Shown: in pieces, positions 49,768 through 61,456 of the stretch
Position numbering within the stretch: position 1 is the first letter of the stretch
How the letters are laid out: the number at the start of each line of letters is the position of its first letter
Assembly (NCBI RefSeq): GCF_025094135.1
Contig: NW_026252309.1
Coordinates: forward strand, 1 to 64,000
From: Mucor mucedo
Taxonomy: Eukaryota > Mucoromycota > Mucoromycetes > Mucorales > Mucoraceae
Direction of reading: 5' to 3'
DNA: 64,000 nucleotides
Position numbers and translations under genes: made by a program
Notes under the pieces: model-generated
What the model was told of the DNA's origin: nothing
Database searches by the model: none
Seen by the model: the letters and a program-made list of their open reading frames with translations, nothing else

Positions 49768-52394
49768 AAAATAATATTTTTCAGGCCGAGTCCGATATGA
49801 TTGAAGAGCATCACTGCGTGCATAGTGAACTGGATCGAAAGGCATGCGAACCCCTATTTTCTCTCGTCGTCAATTCAGCAGTGGAAAGACTAGAGAATCG
49901 AACGCTGTTAAAGACAGATTTGAAGGACGTAATCGATACCGTTTCTGAATTATTCGACGAATTGCCAAAGAAAAATGTTCTAATCCGCAGCAGCAAAAAC
50001 ATTATCGAAACATATTTAAATAGCGATATTGAATTGCATTCATCTATCGACGGCATGCTACGAGCTGCTATTATCCCTTCAATTAATATCAGCTCTAAAA
50101 AAACCAATACTTCTAGTATGTTACAAATCATATATTACTCCTTCCCTTGAATCTCCCTAACTGGTGTTCTGATTTTAGACGTATATTACAAAATATTTTG
50201 GATTAGAGGAAAGACAATACGTCTGCAAATCAAAAACAAGGCTAGAGCGAACAACGAAAAAACCATGCTGGATCTTGAGAAAGCAGCCGAAGAATTTACC
50301 GTAAGTTGAACTAATAGATATTTAGTACTCGGGATTAAATGAATGTATTTAATTAGGACCACTTAATTCTTAATCCTGATGATGCAGATGGATGGTGTGA
50401 ACTTGGTGCGTGTTTCCAATTACGCGCGGATGTGGAATTGGATTGGAGCGCTTCAAACATTGGAGCGCATAGAGATCTTATCGGGGAATATCAAAGAGTA
50501 AGTCATTCTACATCTATATAGACTGATGAATTATTGACAATAAGCACTCCCTATAAAAAAATCTAGAAATCTTGCCATGCCTATTTGAGGAGTATATATC
50601 TTGCCGACTCACGTACAAAAAAGGAGTTGGCTAAAAATGAACTCTTCACTAATTTCGGCAACCTCATATATGCTATCACATCCTCGCCAATGAACATGAA
50701 GGCTTTTAGTAGACAAAATACGAAACACACTCTGGGAGAAGACAAGAAACTAATGCAGGCTGAACTGCAACCTCCTTCTTCTAAAGCTGCTTATAAACTT
50801 GCTTTGATCATGTATAATTATGCATTACGTTATAATATACCTGACAATTTAGAGTGGAGGTATAGAAAGCAAATTTAGTCAGAAAATACCCTTAAAAAAT
50901 CTTAACATACAATGATTGGTAATTTTAGATGCTATTATATGATAGGAAAATGTTCAGCAAAACTTGATAGACCCCCAAGAGTAAGTAACATAAGACATAT
51001 ATAGCTTGGATAGGAAAATTGAACCTATTCCTGTCAATATTATAGGAGGTTCTCGAATGGTACCTGCAGGCGATTCGCAGAACAAACTCGAAGCAAGGGA
51101 AGCATGACCAAGATTTGGAGTCTATTTACATATTCTGTTCTTATTTGGTAAAGTATTTTTATCAAGGTAAACTGGAGGCAGCAGATGTTCAAGAATTTTT
51201 AGCAAGAGAAAGAGCATTGCATCATGTTCAAACAAAAGACAACGTCGCCGAGCAAGAAGTCGTTTTTTTAGAAAATAGCACCGACGCTGTCATCGCGGAA
51301 AATTCATCTCTTCTATCGAAAGAATTGAAGTTACAAAGTGGTTATTTATCGGAAGAGTCTGCTAACGCATATAATGCAATATTTCTGAGACTATCGGAAA
51401 TGCGGATTGCCGATAATAAAAGCTGGCAACACAGGACAATATACAGAGTAAGTCATTCACCAGCCAGTAGTCTCCATATCGTTGTGCTCACTTTAAATTG
51501 TTTCCACAACTTTAGATTGCATGGATGTATCATAATATCTATCAGAATTCTGAAAAAGCAAAGTCTGAATTATTGAAATTATTTAATTTGAAAGTAATTA
51601 CGAAAAGCTACATTACTATTTGGAAGCCAGGGTTTGAATTGTAAGCTAAACTATGCACGTTGTGACAACCATAAGCCAACTACGTTCTTATTTTTTCGTC
51701 TATTTTTAGACCCGGAAGGCACTACAAATACATCTACAAGTATACCCTATTTCTAATTGATCTTGCTTGGAACACTCGTGACACACAAACCCTCAAACAT
51801 CTATACCGTAAGCTCCGACGTGCACAGGCTTTACTACTAAATGACAAAGAGGTGTTTAAAAAAGCATATATTGCATACTTAGAGGTAAGTATCAAAAAGA
51901 ATAACTAAATAAAGTTTTTGTAATATGTTAATTTTTTTTTTTTTTTTTTTTTTTTTACTTAGATAATCAAAAAACAATTGCGTGACAACTACCATGCCAA
52001 AAATTATATGAAAATGATCAAAGAATCAAGGATTGACAAGACTCAGTTCCAAGAACTTTGCGTAAAAAGCTCGGCCGAAATTATTGCTGATAGAAACACT
52101 GTCAACCCAGAGTTATATGGCATTCTTCAAGATATATCTGAATTAAAACGATTGCTCCACGGGTTTATAACTGCTAGTGAAGAGGATACTGAAAAAATGG
52201 ATAAAGTCATTTGGCTATGCTATGCCACGCTTATATTTGGAGGTGTTAAGAACGAGGATAAGAGAGGAGAGCTTGTAAATGCCATTTCTACAACTGAAGA
52301 TTTTGCTGAAAGTAGATCTCGTAAAGACTTAAGGGCTGTACTTTTAGCCCAAGCAAAATCATTAATGCAAAATATTACATCTACATCAAAATAA
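45822..52394 (+). CDS. HIR3: HIR3/CABIN1-type histone chaperone complex subunit
   Basis: A subunit of the HIRA/HIR nucleosome-assembly complex, which deposits H3-H4 outside S phase and represses histone genes. The proposed first exon ends exactly at the ATG (45822-45824). Splicing at GTAATA to a TAG acceptor gives GNWSTLNKGAAAPTKDAIEIQ and then VERLLEAYQNTLKCHQKGQL, a typical Hir3 start with TPR-like helices. Later exons include KEALEYYLQ, FDIGDYGLCNTY, an acidic disordered insert near 47.1-47.4 kb, and WCELGACFQLRADVELDWSA with HRDLIGEYQRKSCHAYLRSI, the conserved Hir3/Cabin1 core. The last exon ends LMQNITSTSK. About twenty short introns are inferred; three contain T-runs of 25-32. Length is roughly 1,700-1,800 residues, close to family size. 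Confidence 0.8.
49521..49551. repeat. 31-T tract inside a HIR3 intron
   Basis: A pure T-run begins directly after the donor GTAAG. Two similar tracts lie in other introns of the same gene at 49735-49766 (32 T) and 51932-51956 (25 T). Confidence 0.85.
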
Positions 52395-53446
52395 AGACTT
52401 CCAAAGGATTGGATAAGAATCATGCATCTAATTGGAAGGGCTTATTATTAATCAAATAAATCAACAGAGTTGAATTTAATGAAATTCTTATTTTCCTTCC
52501 AATAAAAGCAATCCCTGGCATCCTCTCTTTTACGAGTAGTTATGATTAAAAGGTCACTTATAAAATGTCCATCGCATATGTATCATCATGATTCCGCGTT
52601 TTTTTTAGCCAGCATTAACAGCGTGATGAACATCCGTATTAATAGTATCAATCTATTTTATTAAATTACCACTTCAATTATTGAGAACATTTCTATTACT
52701 TATCCCGATAAATTAAATTGTTTTGATATGTTTTACAATAACATTAAACAATTACAGGTCTAAACCGAGGCGCCTGTCGATGATGTGACGAAAACCACGC
52801 GCTAAATGTTTTTAAAATTTCTCGACTAGTTAGTTTTTAAAAAAAGGGGGGGGGGAGGGGCTCTCATAATAGAACCATATTTTTTCATATCTGTAGTCCA
52901 GTTTTCTCCAGGGCAAAAGCATGTCAACATTAAATCTAACAGGTCTCATGTGGATTTTCAGCCATTATTTATTGCAAAAAAAAGAATAATGTGAGAGCGA
53001 TAAGTTTTAAAGAAACACTGCCTACATCACAGACTGCATAAATTTAAAGGATCTTTTTCGAAAAAAAAAAGGCCGAATATCATCGGAAATATTCATAATA
53101 TGTAAATCAAAGGTGTGGCCATTCCGAATAATTCTATAGGTCGAAAGTCTAAGAGCTTTTTCTTACTTGGCTCCTATTGTACTTTAGTGATGATCACAAA
53201 GGGAGGGCACAAGGGATAAAGGATGATACATCATACTAAGGAACTTTTAGTATACCATGATAAACTTAATGTATTAAAATGGTTTAGTGCACTTAATACG
53301 TTTTTGGGGCCTTTGTTGGATAGTAGTAATTAGGGGGCAAGAAGATGAATTAAACACGCATTAAAGTTTTATAAGGATAGTTTATTTTAAGGTGTCAATG
53401 GTTAGTTTAAGGTAAGGATACTCCCCATCTCCTATTTTTTTCCACA

Positions 53447-53480
<34 letters not shown>

Positions 53481-53726
53481 CGTCGTATGAGCGTGCATTA
53501 AATAGTTGTTTATTATCCTTGTAAACAACTTGTTATTTACGGTTGCATTTCTAAAACATGATTTCTACCAAAACATCTTCTAAAAGATCTAGATGTAGGA
53601 ATTCGCATTAAGAAACTTTATTGACCAATTTGATTTAAATTCCCTCTGCCACTGTAATCTCCTTTGTTGAGGCGCTGCCAAAAGTAATAGTTCTATTTTA
53701 AGGCACCGATCAGTACATGTCGTTTT
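52395..53726. other. Intergenic region upstream of the CotH gene
   Basis: 1.3 kb without coding potential. It contains a G-rich run near 52847-52860, a 30-base A-run near 53449-53479 and scattered AT-rich sequence. No repeat or RNA gene is recognised. The 3' part is the CotH promoter. Confidence 0.55.
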
Positions 53727-53736
53727 TATATAAATA
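53727..53736 (+). promoter_or_regulatory. TATA box of the CotH gene
   Basis: TATATAAATA lies 66 bp upstream of the CotH start codon, a usual spacing for a strongly expressed or inducible fungal gene with a short leader. Confidence 0.6.
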
Positions 53737-53801
53737 CTATCAGTCTTTTGATTTTGATATTTATTTTTTTGTATTATTTACAAACAAACATTAGCTTATT
53801 T

Positions 53802-55376
53802 ATGATATTTTCACTTTATACAGTCGCATCATTGTTATTGGTATCTGCGCAAGCTTCCATAGTTCAATTTAATGTTATAGCACCTGGCTCGAAAATAGTC
53901 CAAGTGAATATTAATGGAACGGTAACTTCACTTACCGCTTCCGTGCCCAATGTTCCTTTTTATACAGGTTCCGTTGAGATTGGAACTTCCAGATCCTATA
54001 AATACGTCTCGGACAACAAGACTGAAGCCTTCTCTCGTACTTTAAGCAAAGAAACAACCGCTACGTTCAACGAGTTCTTTGGGCGCCCCATTACTTACGC
54101 TAATATCCCAGCTCTTCCTCGCCCTCTAGACAATGGCAAACAGTGGACTCGTGGCGGAGAAGCCTCAGAACTTTTTGACACCAATTACATCCCTTCTATC
54201 TTTGTACAGGGTGTACCATCTGAAATGAATACACTTATTACTCAAGTACCCAAGACGAAGCATCTCGTTGATATCACAATGATCGGTAAAGATTTTGTAA
54301 GAACCTTCAAGAAAGCCAAATTAAGTATATCGGGCGCCGGAAAAAAACATAACAACGCAAAACAATCTTGGAGATGGTCTCTTGCTCCTGGAGACTATAT
54401 TGATAATCGGGATACTTTCAAAATTCGTCACATGGAAGAAGATCCTACCCAAATGCGGGAGAAACTATATGCGGACTGTCTCCGTGCTATGGGTACTTAT
54501 GCTAACGAGGCTAATATGGTTCGATACTTTATCAATGGAGAGTCATTTGGAACTTTTAATTTACTTGATGATGTAACTAAGTATTCTTATATTCGTGCCA
54601 TGTTTTATAATGGTAATCCTCCCGCAAAAATGGGACCTATCTACGATGGTGCCTCTGGTGCTAGTTTCGAATATTATACGGATCCAAGTGAATATTCTTC
54701 TTTCAAACCTAGTAAGGGATCTCCTGAAGGTTATGAGGCCATCCAACCTTTGGCAAAAGCTATCCGTATGCTTAATATGACTGATACCGCGGCTATTGAT
54801 CGATTTGAAAACACATTTGGTATTGACCAGTTCCTTCGATTTATGGTGATGGAGTACCTTGGTGGAAGTTGGGATGGTTACTGGCAAATGCAGACTAATG
54901 ACGGAGCTTACAAAGATTATGCTAATAACAATACTTGGTATTATCTTGGTCAAGATTATGACGGTACTTTCGGTGTTAATCTTGCTGTGGATGTTATCAA
55001 CTACTCTTATAAGAATTACCCTGCCAAAAATCCAAATGCTGTATTGATTAACCGGCTCCTCACCAACAAGGACATCGCTGCTAGATTTGAATCCTATATT
55101 ACAGATACTGTTAAGCAGCTCTTTAATAATGCCACCCTTGGAAAGCATATCATGGCCTATCGCAAATTCATTGCTCATGATTTAAAGTGGGACCGTTCTA
55201 TCAAACAAAGATCACCTGGAATCAACTATGGCTGGGTCTTCAGTCAGTCCTATGCTAATTTATTTGAAGAAGTATCTTCACCTAACAAAAACGGTGGTGG
55301 GGCTGCTTATGGTCTCACTGAATGGATCACCAAGAAGTCTCAGGTCGTTGCAAAAGACCTCAAATTCACCTTGTAA
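53802..55376 (+). CDS. CotH-family secreted protein (spore coat H / invasin-like fold)
   Basis: Intronless, 524 residues. The first ~18 residues form a signal peptide (MIFSLYTVASLLLVSAQA). The body is a CotH kinase-like fold. It has KLSISGAGKK and FKIRHMEEDPTQMREKLYAD (nucleotide-binding and helix region), MVRYFINGESFGTFNLLDDV, QFLRFMVMEYLGGSWDGYW, and the metal-binding DYDGTFG. The family segment QTNDGAYKD is present; the equivalent region in Rhizopus delemar CotH3 is reported to contact host GRP78. Unlike the GPI-anchored CotH members, the sequence ends at KDLKFTL with no Ser/Thr-rich stalk and no hydrophobic C-terminus, so it is probably soluble or wall-associated. Mucorales carry several CotH paralogues and most have no tested role. 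Bacterial CotH is a protein kinase; activity here is not shown. The ATG is the first Met giving a proper signal peptide. Confidence 0.9.
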   Translation: MIFSLYTVASLLLVSAQASIVQFNVIAPGSKIVQVNINGTVTSLTASVPNVPFYTGSVEIGTSRSYKYVSDNKTEAFSRTLSKETTATFNEFFGRPITYANIPALPRPLDNGKQWTRGGEASELFDTNYIPSIFVQGVPSEMNTLITQVPKTKHLVDITMIGKDFVRTFKKAKLSISGAGKKHNNAKQSWRWSLAPGDYIDNRDTFKIRHMEEDPTQMREKLYADCLRAMGTYANEANMVRYFINGESFGTFNLLDDVTKYSYIRAMFYNGNPPAKMGPIYDGASGASFEYYTDPSEYSSFKPSKGSPEGYEAIQPLAKAIRMLNMTDTAAIDRFENTFGIDQFLRFMVMEYLGGSWDGYWQMQTNDGAYKDYANNNTWYYLGQDYDGTFGVNLAVDVINYSYKNYPAKNPNAVLINRLLTNKDIAARFESYITDTVKQLFNNATLGKHIMAYRKFIAHDLKWDRSIKQRSPGINYGWVFSQSYANLFEEVSSPNKNGGGAAYGLTEWITKKSQVVAKDLKFTL

Positions 55377-55610
55377 ATTATTACAATAGCATTTTTTTTT
55401 TACACTATACCACTTTTACATAATTTTTTTTATTCTTAATGTACCACTCTCAAATAAATAATGTTTCATAAACTTTAACTGAAATTGTTACCGCTTGCCC
55501 GGGACGCTTCGAAAGCAGTAAGCCGACCAATGATAAGTCATATTGGTCGAAGTCACATACCCAAAAATTAGGTTTCAAGTCCTGGATTGGTGTGTCCAGT
55601 ACCTGGACAT

Positions 55611-55618
55611 TATAAATA
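55611..55618 (+). promoter_or_regulatory. TATA-like element of NUC1
   Basis: TATAAATA sits 40 bp before the NUC1 start codon and is followed by a pyrimidine-rich leader. The spacing fits a core promoter. Confidence 0.45.
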
Positions 55619-55657
55619 AATTTCTTTCGCTTTTTTACACTTTTTTTTTTCATAATA

Positions 55658-56677
55658 ATGGCATCCGAAAGAGCTACGTTGGTTTTAGGTGGTGCAGCAC
55701 TCGGTGCTGTCTCCTTTGCAGCATATCAAAAATTTACTCAGAAGCCAACCAGACCTTTAGCACCTGCTGTTGTTCAACCTCCTAGAACCCCTCAACTTCC
55801 TCAGCAACCCAGTAACACTTTGAACACTGTCGAAAAGGCCAGAGAGATCTTACCTTTTGGTTTTCCTGGACCCGTTAATGATTTGGTTTACAGAAATGCT
55901 TACATTACTTCGTACAATCGCCGAGATCGTAATCCTAACTGGGTCGCTGAACACTTAACAGTTGCCAAACTTAAGCGTGGCGACGACGTCGATCGTCAAA
56001 AGTCTACCTTTAAAGAAGACGATTCCATTCCTCTTCAATTTAGAGCAAAGCTTAATGATTATTTTAGAAGTGGTTTTGATAGAGGACATATGGTTCCTGC
56101 AGCCGACGTCAAGAATAGTCAGCAAAACATGAATGAAACTTTTTACTTGACAAACATTTCTCCCCAGGTCGGCGAAGGATTTAACAGAAATTGTAAGTGA
56201 CATATCATGAAAAAAACCAGTGACAGTATAGAGGCTAATCTTATAGAAGACTGGGCACATCTGGAAAACTTCTGTAGAGAACTTACCAAATCTTTTGCTG
56301 ATGTGTATGTATTCACCGGACCTTTATACTTGCCACATCAAGAAGCCGACGGTAAATTCTACGTCAAGTACCAAATGATTGGTAACCCTCCTAATGTCGC
56401 TGTTCCTACACATTTCTACAAGGTTATTATGACTCACCAAAATGGCAAATACAGTGTTGGAGCATTTGTTTTACCTAATCAACCCATCTCCGATAATACA
56501 CCACTTACTGCTTTTAAGGTTCCTTTGGATGCTGTTGAGAGAGGTACAGGTCTTGTGTTCTTTGATAGAATGGGAGAAGCAAAGGCTGGCTTAGGCGATC
56601 TCTGTAGAGACATCGAGTGTAAACTTGTGATTAGAACATTTAATGACGCAAAGAAGAAGGCATTGCCCTCTGCTTAA
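55658..56677 (+). CDS. NUC1: Mitochondrial endonuclease G homologue (NUC1)
   Basis: A DNA/RNA non-specific nuclease of the mitochondrial intermembrane space or inner membrane. Two exons (55658-56192 and 56250-56677) give 320 residues, the family's usual length. The N-terminus has a glycine/alanine-rich hydrophobic stretch (LVLGGAALGAVSFAAYQKF), the membrane or targeting segment, then a proline-rich linker. The catalytic ββα-metal core carries DRGHMVPA with its His, followed by the metal-binding Asn in LTNISPQ. The exon join restores GFNRNYWAHLENFCREL, the conserved block after the active site. It requires the AG at 56248-56249, because using the nearer TAG would create an immediate stop. EndoG proteins take part in mitochondrial DNA turnover and cell death. 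It ends 32 bp from the stop of the convergent kinesin-like gene. Confidence 0.95.
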
Positions 56678-56709
56678 AAAAACTATTTAGAAACACAATT
56701 GTAATTTTA

Positions 56710-59700
56710 TTAAAAACAACGGAATTTACTTTTTTTAGTATCCATTAATTCTTCTATTCTTTTTTCTAAAATACGATGAGCATGCTCTGCATTTCTTTTC
56801 AAAACCCTTTCACTTTTCAGCTCGTTCGTTGTTTTGGCCACCTCATTTTTGATTTTTTCTAAAGCTTCATGATCATCTAAAAGTGCTTCTATCTCGTGCT
56901 GTTGTTCTTGCACCTTCGCTTCAGAGTCTGCAAGTTGGGACTCAAGCTTATGAATAACTTGTTGATGTGTCTTGATGTCATTCTCCGCCATGGTAATCTT
57001 GAGCAGGTGATTTCTAATCAAATGGTCGTAACTTTCCATAGTGATGGGTGAGCACGGATTACTACTCATAGAACAGCTTGACAAACAACTGTTTCGGTCA
57101 TTGGAGAGTAATACAGAGTTAATTGAAATATGATTTTGTTGCGTTGTTGGTAGTGGTGAGGTGCTGTTACTGGTATGAATTTGTGGTAATACAGGGATAG
57201 GAGGAATGGAATTAAGAGGTGGGTCACTTGGCGGCGGTATATTAATGGGTGTAACTGAACGGTTCATGGATCTACTACCTGCCATCCATCTTGATATATC
57301 TGAATCAGCGGATATATGGTTTTCGGAACTCTCGCGATTGTTGTTCTGTAATTTCTTTTGTTGTTGTTGTTGTTTAGACTTATGGTTGTTTAAAGATGAG
57401 CGACTTGGCGTGTTACTTCGACTAAAAGTACCAGATCTTGTAGGTAACGATGAATTATTATACTTTTCTGTTGCTGAATTGGTGCTTTTACATCTCTCCA
57501 TATTATGGGAACGATTAGTGACTGGAATAGAGACCTGCTCTAATTCTTTTTCTAACTGGTTGTTAAGCACCGTCAAATTCATCACATCACATTCAAGTCC
57601 TTTAATATCTTGCGCGAGGTGATGACGCTGAGATAGTAGTTGAGTTTCAAGGTCGCCTACCCACAATGCAAACTGCGCATTTTCGTTTGACATTTGAGCC
57701 AATTTTCTGATAAGATCTTCTCTTCCCTCTGTAGGGTCATCTAATTTTTCATTAGCCCATCTTAGTAGCTCTTTTTGGTCTAGGATTTGATAGTCGGTCA
57801 GTAAAGATCTTCTTCGGTTGTCTGATGCAGCAGATATAGTACGTTGTAGATATTGTCTTTTCTTTGGTGATGAAATAGAATTAATTGAACTACGATTGGA
57901 GTTAATGCTATCTTTTCGATTGTGATCATTGTGCGTGTATTGCTGTCGTCTATCTGAAACGACTCTCTGTAACTTGTGTTTAATTTCCAAGTTCATTTCT
58001 TGTACGCTGTCAAATCTAGTTTGTAAGTCGAGTAGTTCCTCCTTCTTTTGATTATAATTATTTGTTGTCAAGTTCAATTGTTCGTTGACTTTCTGTATAA
58101 TAGCTTTTAGCCGTTGAATTTCTTCGTCCTGATATCGTGCTCTTTGGGTTATCGCCTCTATTTCATTCAAAGCAGTTTCATAACTTGTTTCAAAATCTTT
58201 TTCGTCCACGGATTTCTCTTTTTCTAAACGAGAAATATCGTTTTCCAGCTTTTGAACTAGGCCTGAAAGATCCCCATCGCGTATCATTTTACGATTAGAG
58301 TTTAATGCCTCTTCCATTTCTGTAAGTTTTTTTTGTAGTCCCGATGCTTTTGCTGTCTGTAAGGCACATGCACGTTGAAGTTTATCGGCTTCGTCAATAC
58401 GTTCTTCTAACTGGTCACTATAGTGGTCTCTTTGGGTTCTAATATGCTCAATATATTCATCCAATTCTTCTACGCGACTTTCTAAAGCTTGTGTACGTTG
58501 AATATTAAGAATATCAGAGGAATTTCCAGCAATGTCAGCGTCATCTACGGTACTGTGACACAAAGATTCTATTTCTTTGTTCTTTTGAATCAGTTCATTG
58601 TTTTGGTTTTCCACATGTGACTTTAATAAAGTTAGTTCGTGTAAGGCACCGTAAATATCTTTATCCCCTCTTGAAATGATGTTTTCTACAACACGAAACA
58701 CCTTATCCAAAAGGACCCGATCTTCCGCCAAATCCATCATGCCGCGCTTAATATATTGAATGTCGCCCTCCAATTTATTTTTCATGGTTGAGCTAGTCTC
58801 TGTTTCTATCACAAGTTTCTGATATAAATCATCGTTCAATTTTTCTGTTTCTGCTAGTTTCCATTCCAAGTGATCGATAATAGAAGCTTGCTTTTCTCCT
58901 ATTGACATTAATTGTGCTTGTGTAGATGAACTACGCATGTCTTGCAATTCACGCTCAACGTGGGTATTGCGCTCTCGGGTAACAGTGATTTGATTCTCGA
59001 GCTCTTCAATCTGTCTATTTAAATCCGAAATCAGCATATGCTCCTTTTCTTCACTGATGGGATCCGGGATTGTCATGGCGGTAGAGTTGGATACGGAAGA
59101 GAACATGGATACATGACGGGGGCCGTGCTCGTTTTCAGAACATATTGAGCTGGATATCACTGTGTTCAGTGACCCTCTTCCCCGTTGGTGATACGTTGAG
59201 TGCCGAAGTGTATTTATTTCGTTTGTCAATTTTAAAATAATGCGACGTAAATATTCTGTATCGTCGTTCTGACTAGATCTATTCTTTAAAGTGGTGGATG
59301 ATACTGATCTCCTTGCTGTAGTATCCTTTCTAAAGCTCGTTTTTTCATAAATATTTGAAATATAGGATAATGTATGTTCGAGTTGTGCGATGTTGTCTAG
59401 GTAACTAACGCACGCTATCACGAGAATAGATGAGCTACTTTGAAGTGTTCTGAATATGGGAGAGGATGGATTAAATCTTTTCTCGGTCGATTCTGGCATA
59501 GCTGGTTCTCGGTAATTGTTGATACATATTTCAGCGAACAGGTCAAGAGTTGCGTGATCACATCCGGTCAAATCCATAATGTTCAGCTGTGAAGTGGATG
59601 AGGGCTGTTTTAAGATAATCGAGAATATTGACATGATGCCACTTTTACGTTGCTCCAGTCCAAATTTATAGTATCTTTTTTTTTTTTTTTAATCGTATGT

Positions 59701-60399
59701 TAATATTTATGGATTAATATAGTAGTTTTGTTATAAATAAGTCACTAACTTTTCAATGATGTCAATATTGTCAACTTGATATTCACGTTCAGTACCATCG
59801 CGGCTGATTAAATCTCTGCCTCCCGATTCAATAAACTTAATGAATACTTGATATTGGGGCAACCCCAAATTAAATAAGTCTGAAAATGCAAGCAAGGTTT
59901 TGGTGTCAAATCTATTGTTAGATGATGAATCCTATTGTGTAACCAGAATCAGTAAGTGTGCGGATCTGAGTGGGGTAATCATAATTAACTTACATAAACA
60001 ACTATACTGGTGTCTTTGCCTGTAAAAAAAATTGTTTTAGACCCAATTAAGTAATAGAATAGAATAGAAAAATAAGGTACCTTGAATAAGTTCGTTTATG
60101 GTTGAATGAGGGATTGTGTCAAAGACAAAATGGTCATGTTGGTCTTGCTGAGTATTAATGTCAAGGACATGGGTGAATGGGAATATGGGTGCATTGGGTA
60201 TGGCTGATAAAATCACTTGATTTTCGGATACTTTGACAATGCTTTGCTCGGTAGTGTTGTTGTTGTTGCTGTAGTGTTGAGGAAGGGGTAAAATCTGCAA
60301 AGCTAAATGTTGGAGGGGAAATTGATTGGTTAAGTGTTATATATATATTATACTCTCGTTCATATATAGTTTACCAACTTGTAAATTATTTAAAGACAT
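56710..60399 (-). CDS. Kinesin-like protein with a degenerate, nucleotide-site-less motor
   Basis: Five exons (60399-60375, 60302-60081, 60019-59994, 59931-59750, 59674-56710) join in frame to 1,139 residues. The first ~250 residues align in order with a kinesin motor, but the key sites are lost. Strand 1 is VALQILPL instead of VxxRxRP. The P-loop position (residues about 92-99) reads DSSSNNRF after SIVVY. The switch I region reads RKSGIMSIFSII instead of SSRSHSIF. Switch II is IMDLTGCDH instead of LVDLAGSER. LVIACVSYLDNIAQLEHTLS matches the motor's C-terminal helix. The domain is also shorter than the usual ~340 residues. The rest is predicted coiled coil with a disordered Ser/Pro/Asn-rich segment near residues 730-870. 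ATP hydrolysis seems impossible. It may bind microtubules or a partner kinesin passively, like yeast Vik1 or Smy1. No frameshift or stop interrupts it, so it is a maintained gene, not a pseudogene. Confidence 0.8.
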
Positions 60400-61420
60400 T
60401 TTATTTTTAAAGAGGGAAGAAGTAATCATGATGAGAGAAAAAGATTTATATTCTATCAAAAAGGGTTTTTTTTACTCCTTATTGTAAAAACATAAACGAA
60501 TTAACAACAAACACTTGAGGAAAAAGAGAAAAGAGTAATTTGTGTCACCACATTGTTAATAAACTTATTATAGATTCGATCTCAACATCTGTTCGGTACG
60601 CAGTCCTGGTTGGTTTTCAGTAATGACAAGGTCATTAGTATGTAGTTGATCATCATAAATCAATTGTGGCCAACATGACTGTAGATTGTCAATTCGTATT
60701 AAAAATAAAAAAAGGGCCTATATCGCATTTAATTAAATAAGAGACACCATTTTTTACAAACTCCATCACAACCAACATAGCCTTGACTACATACGGAAGG
60801 TTGCATACACATGCACAAGCCTTTAGTAGTTTGGTTTTATTTCTGCCAATGCGACTATCTTGCAAAGAACATCATAGCTTTCCGATAGCTTCCAGGCGAT
60901 CTAATGTTAATTAACATCGCTCTTTTTTTTTTGTACGCCAATGCTTTGTGTCATACTTTGGCGTACAATCGCATGCCAATTACCTTGACAGGGCATTCTT
61001 AATTGATAGCACGTAGCCAGTTGTGTTCAATTTGGAACAATGAAATACGTCTCATCTTTCTAAGAACTCCTTTTTGCCTGCCATCGTGCATTGTCAAAGT
61101 ATAATGCTTTCTTCAGCAGAACTTATGAAATCTTAAGAACAACCTTACATCACGTAGAAAGGAGTAGCAAAAAATAAAAATAAAAAAACTAACGTACCCA
61201 TTTCCCTTGGCCTAAATCACTTATACTCTAAACATGAATAGCAGTACTCGGGATGATATAGGATTTATCGTAGTTTATGATGTGATTTCTGTAATACAGC
61301 AAGTCATATTAAAAGATCATCCGGGCATGTTTTTGTTGTCCACAATTGTCCGCATCACAACAGTGCTACACATAGCGATTGTACTCTTACATATATGTCA
61401 AACATTTCTATACGTGTTTT

Positions 61421-61456
<36 letters not shown>

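Noticed and set aside
54561..55178. 205-codon minus-strand frame inside the CotH gene
   Set aside because: Antisense shadow of a well-supported intronless gene; its product matches no family.
57206..57622. 138-codon plus-strand frame opposite the kinesin-like gene
   Set aside because: Runs over the Q/N-rich coding segment in antisense, giving poly-Cys; not a gene.
61234..61455. 73-codon plus-strand frame upstream of CRD1's 3' end
   Set aside because: The C-terminus is encoded by a T homopolymer and no domain or orthologue is recognised.
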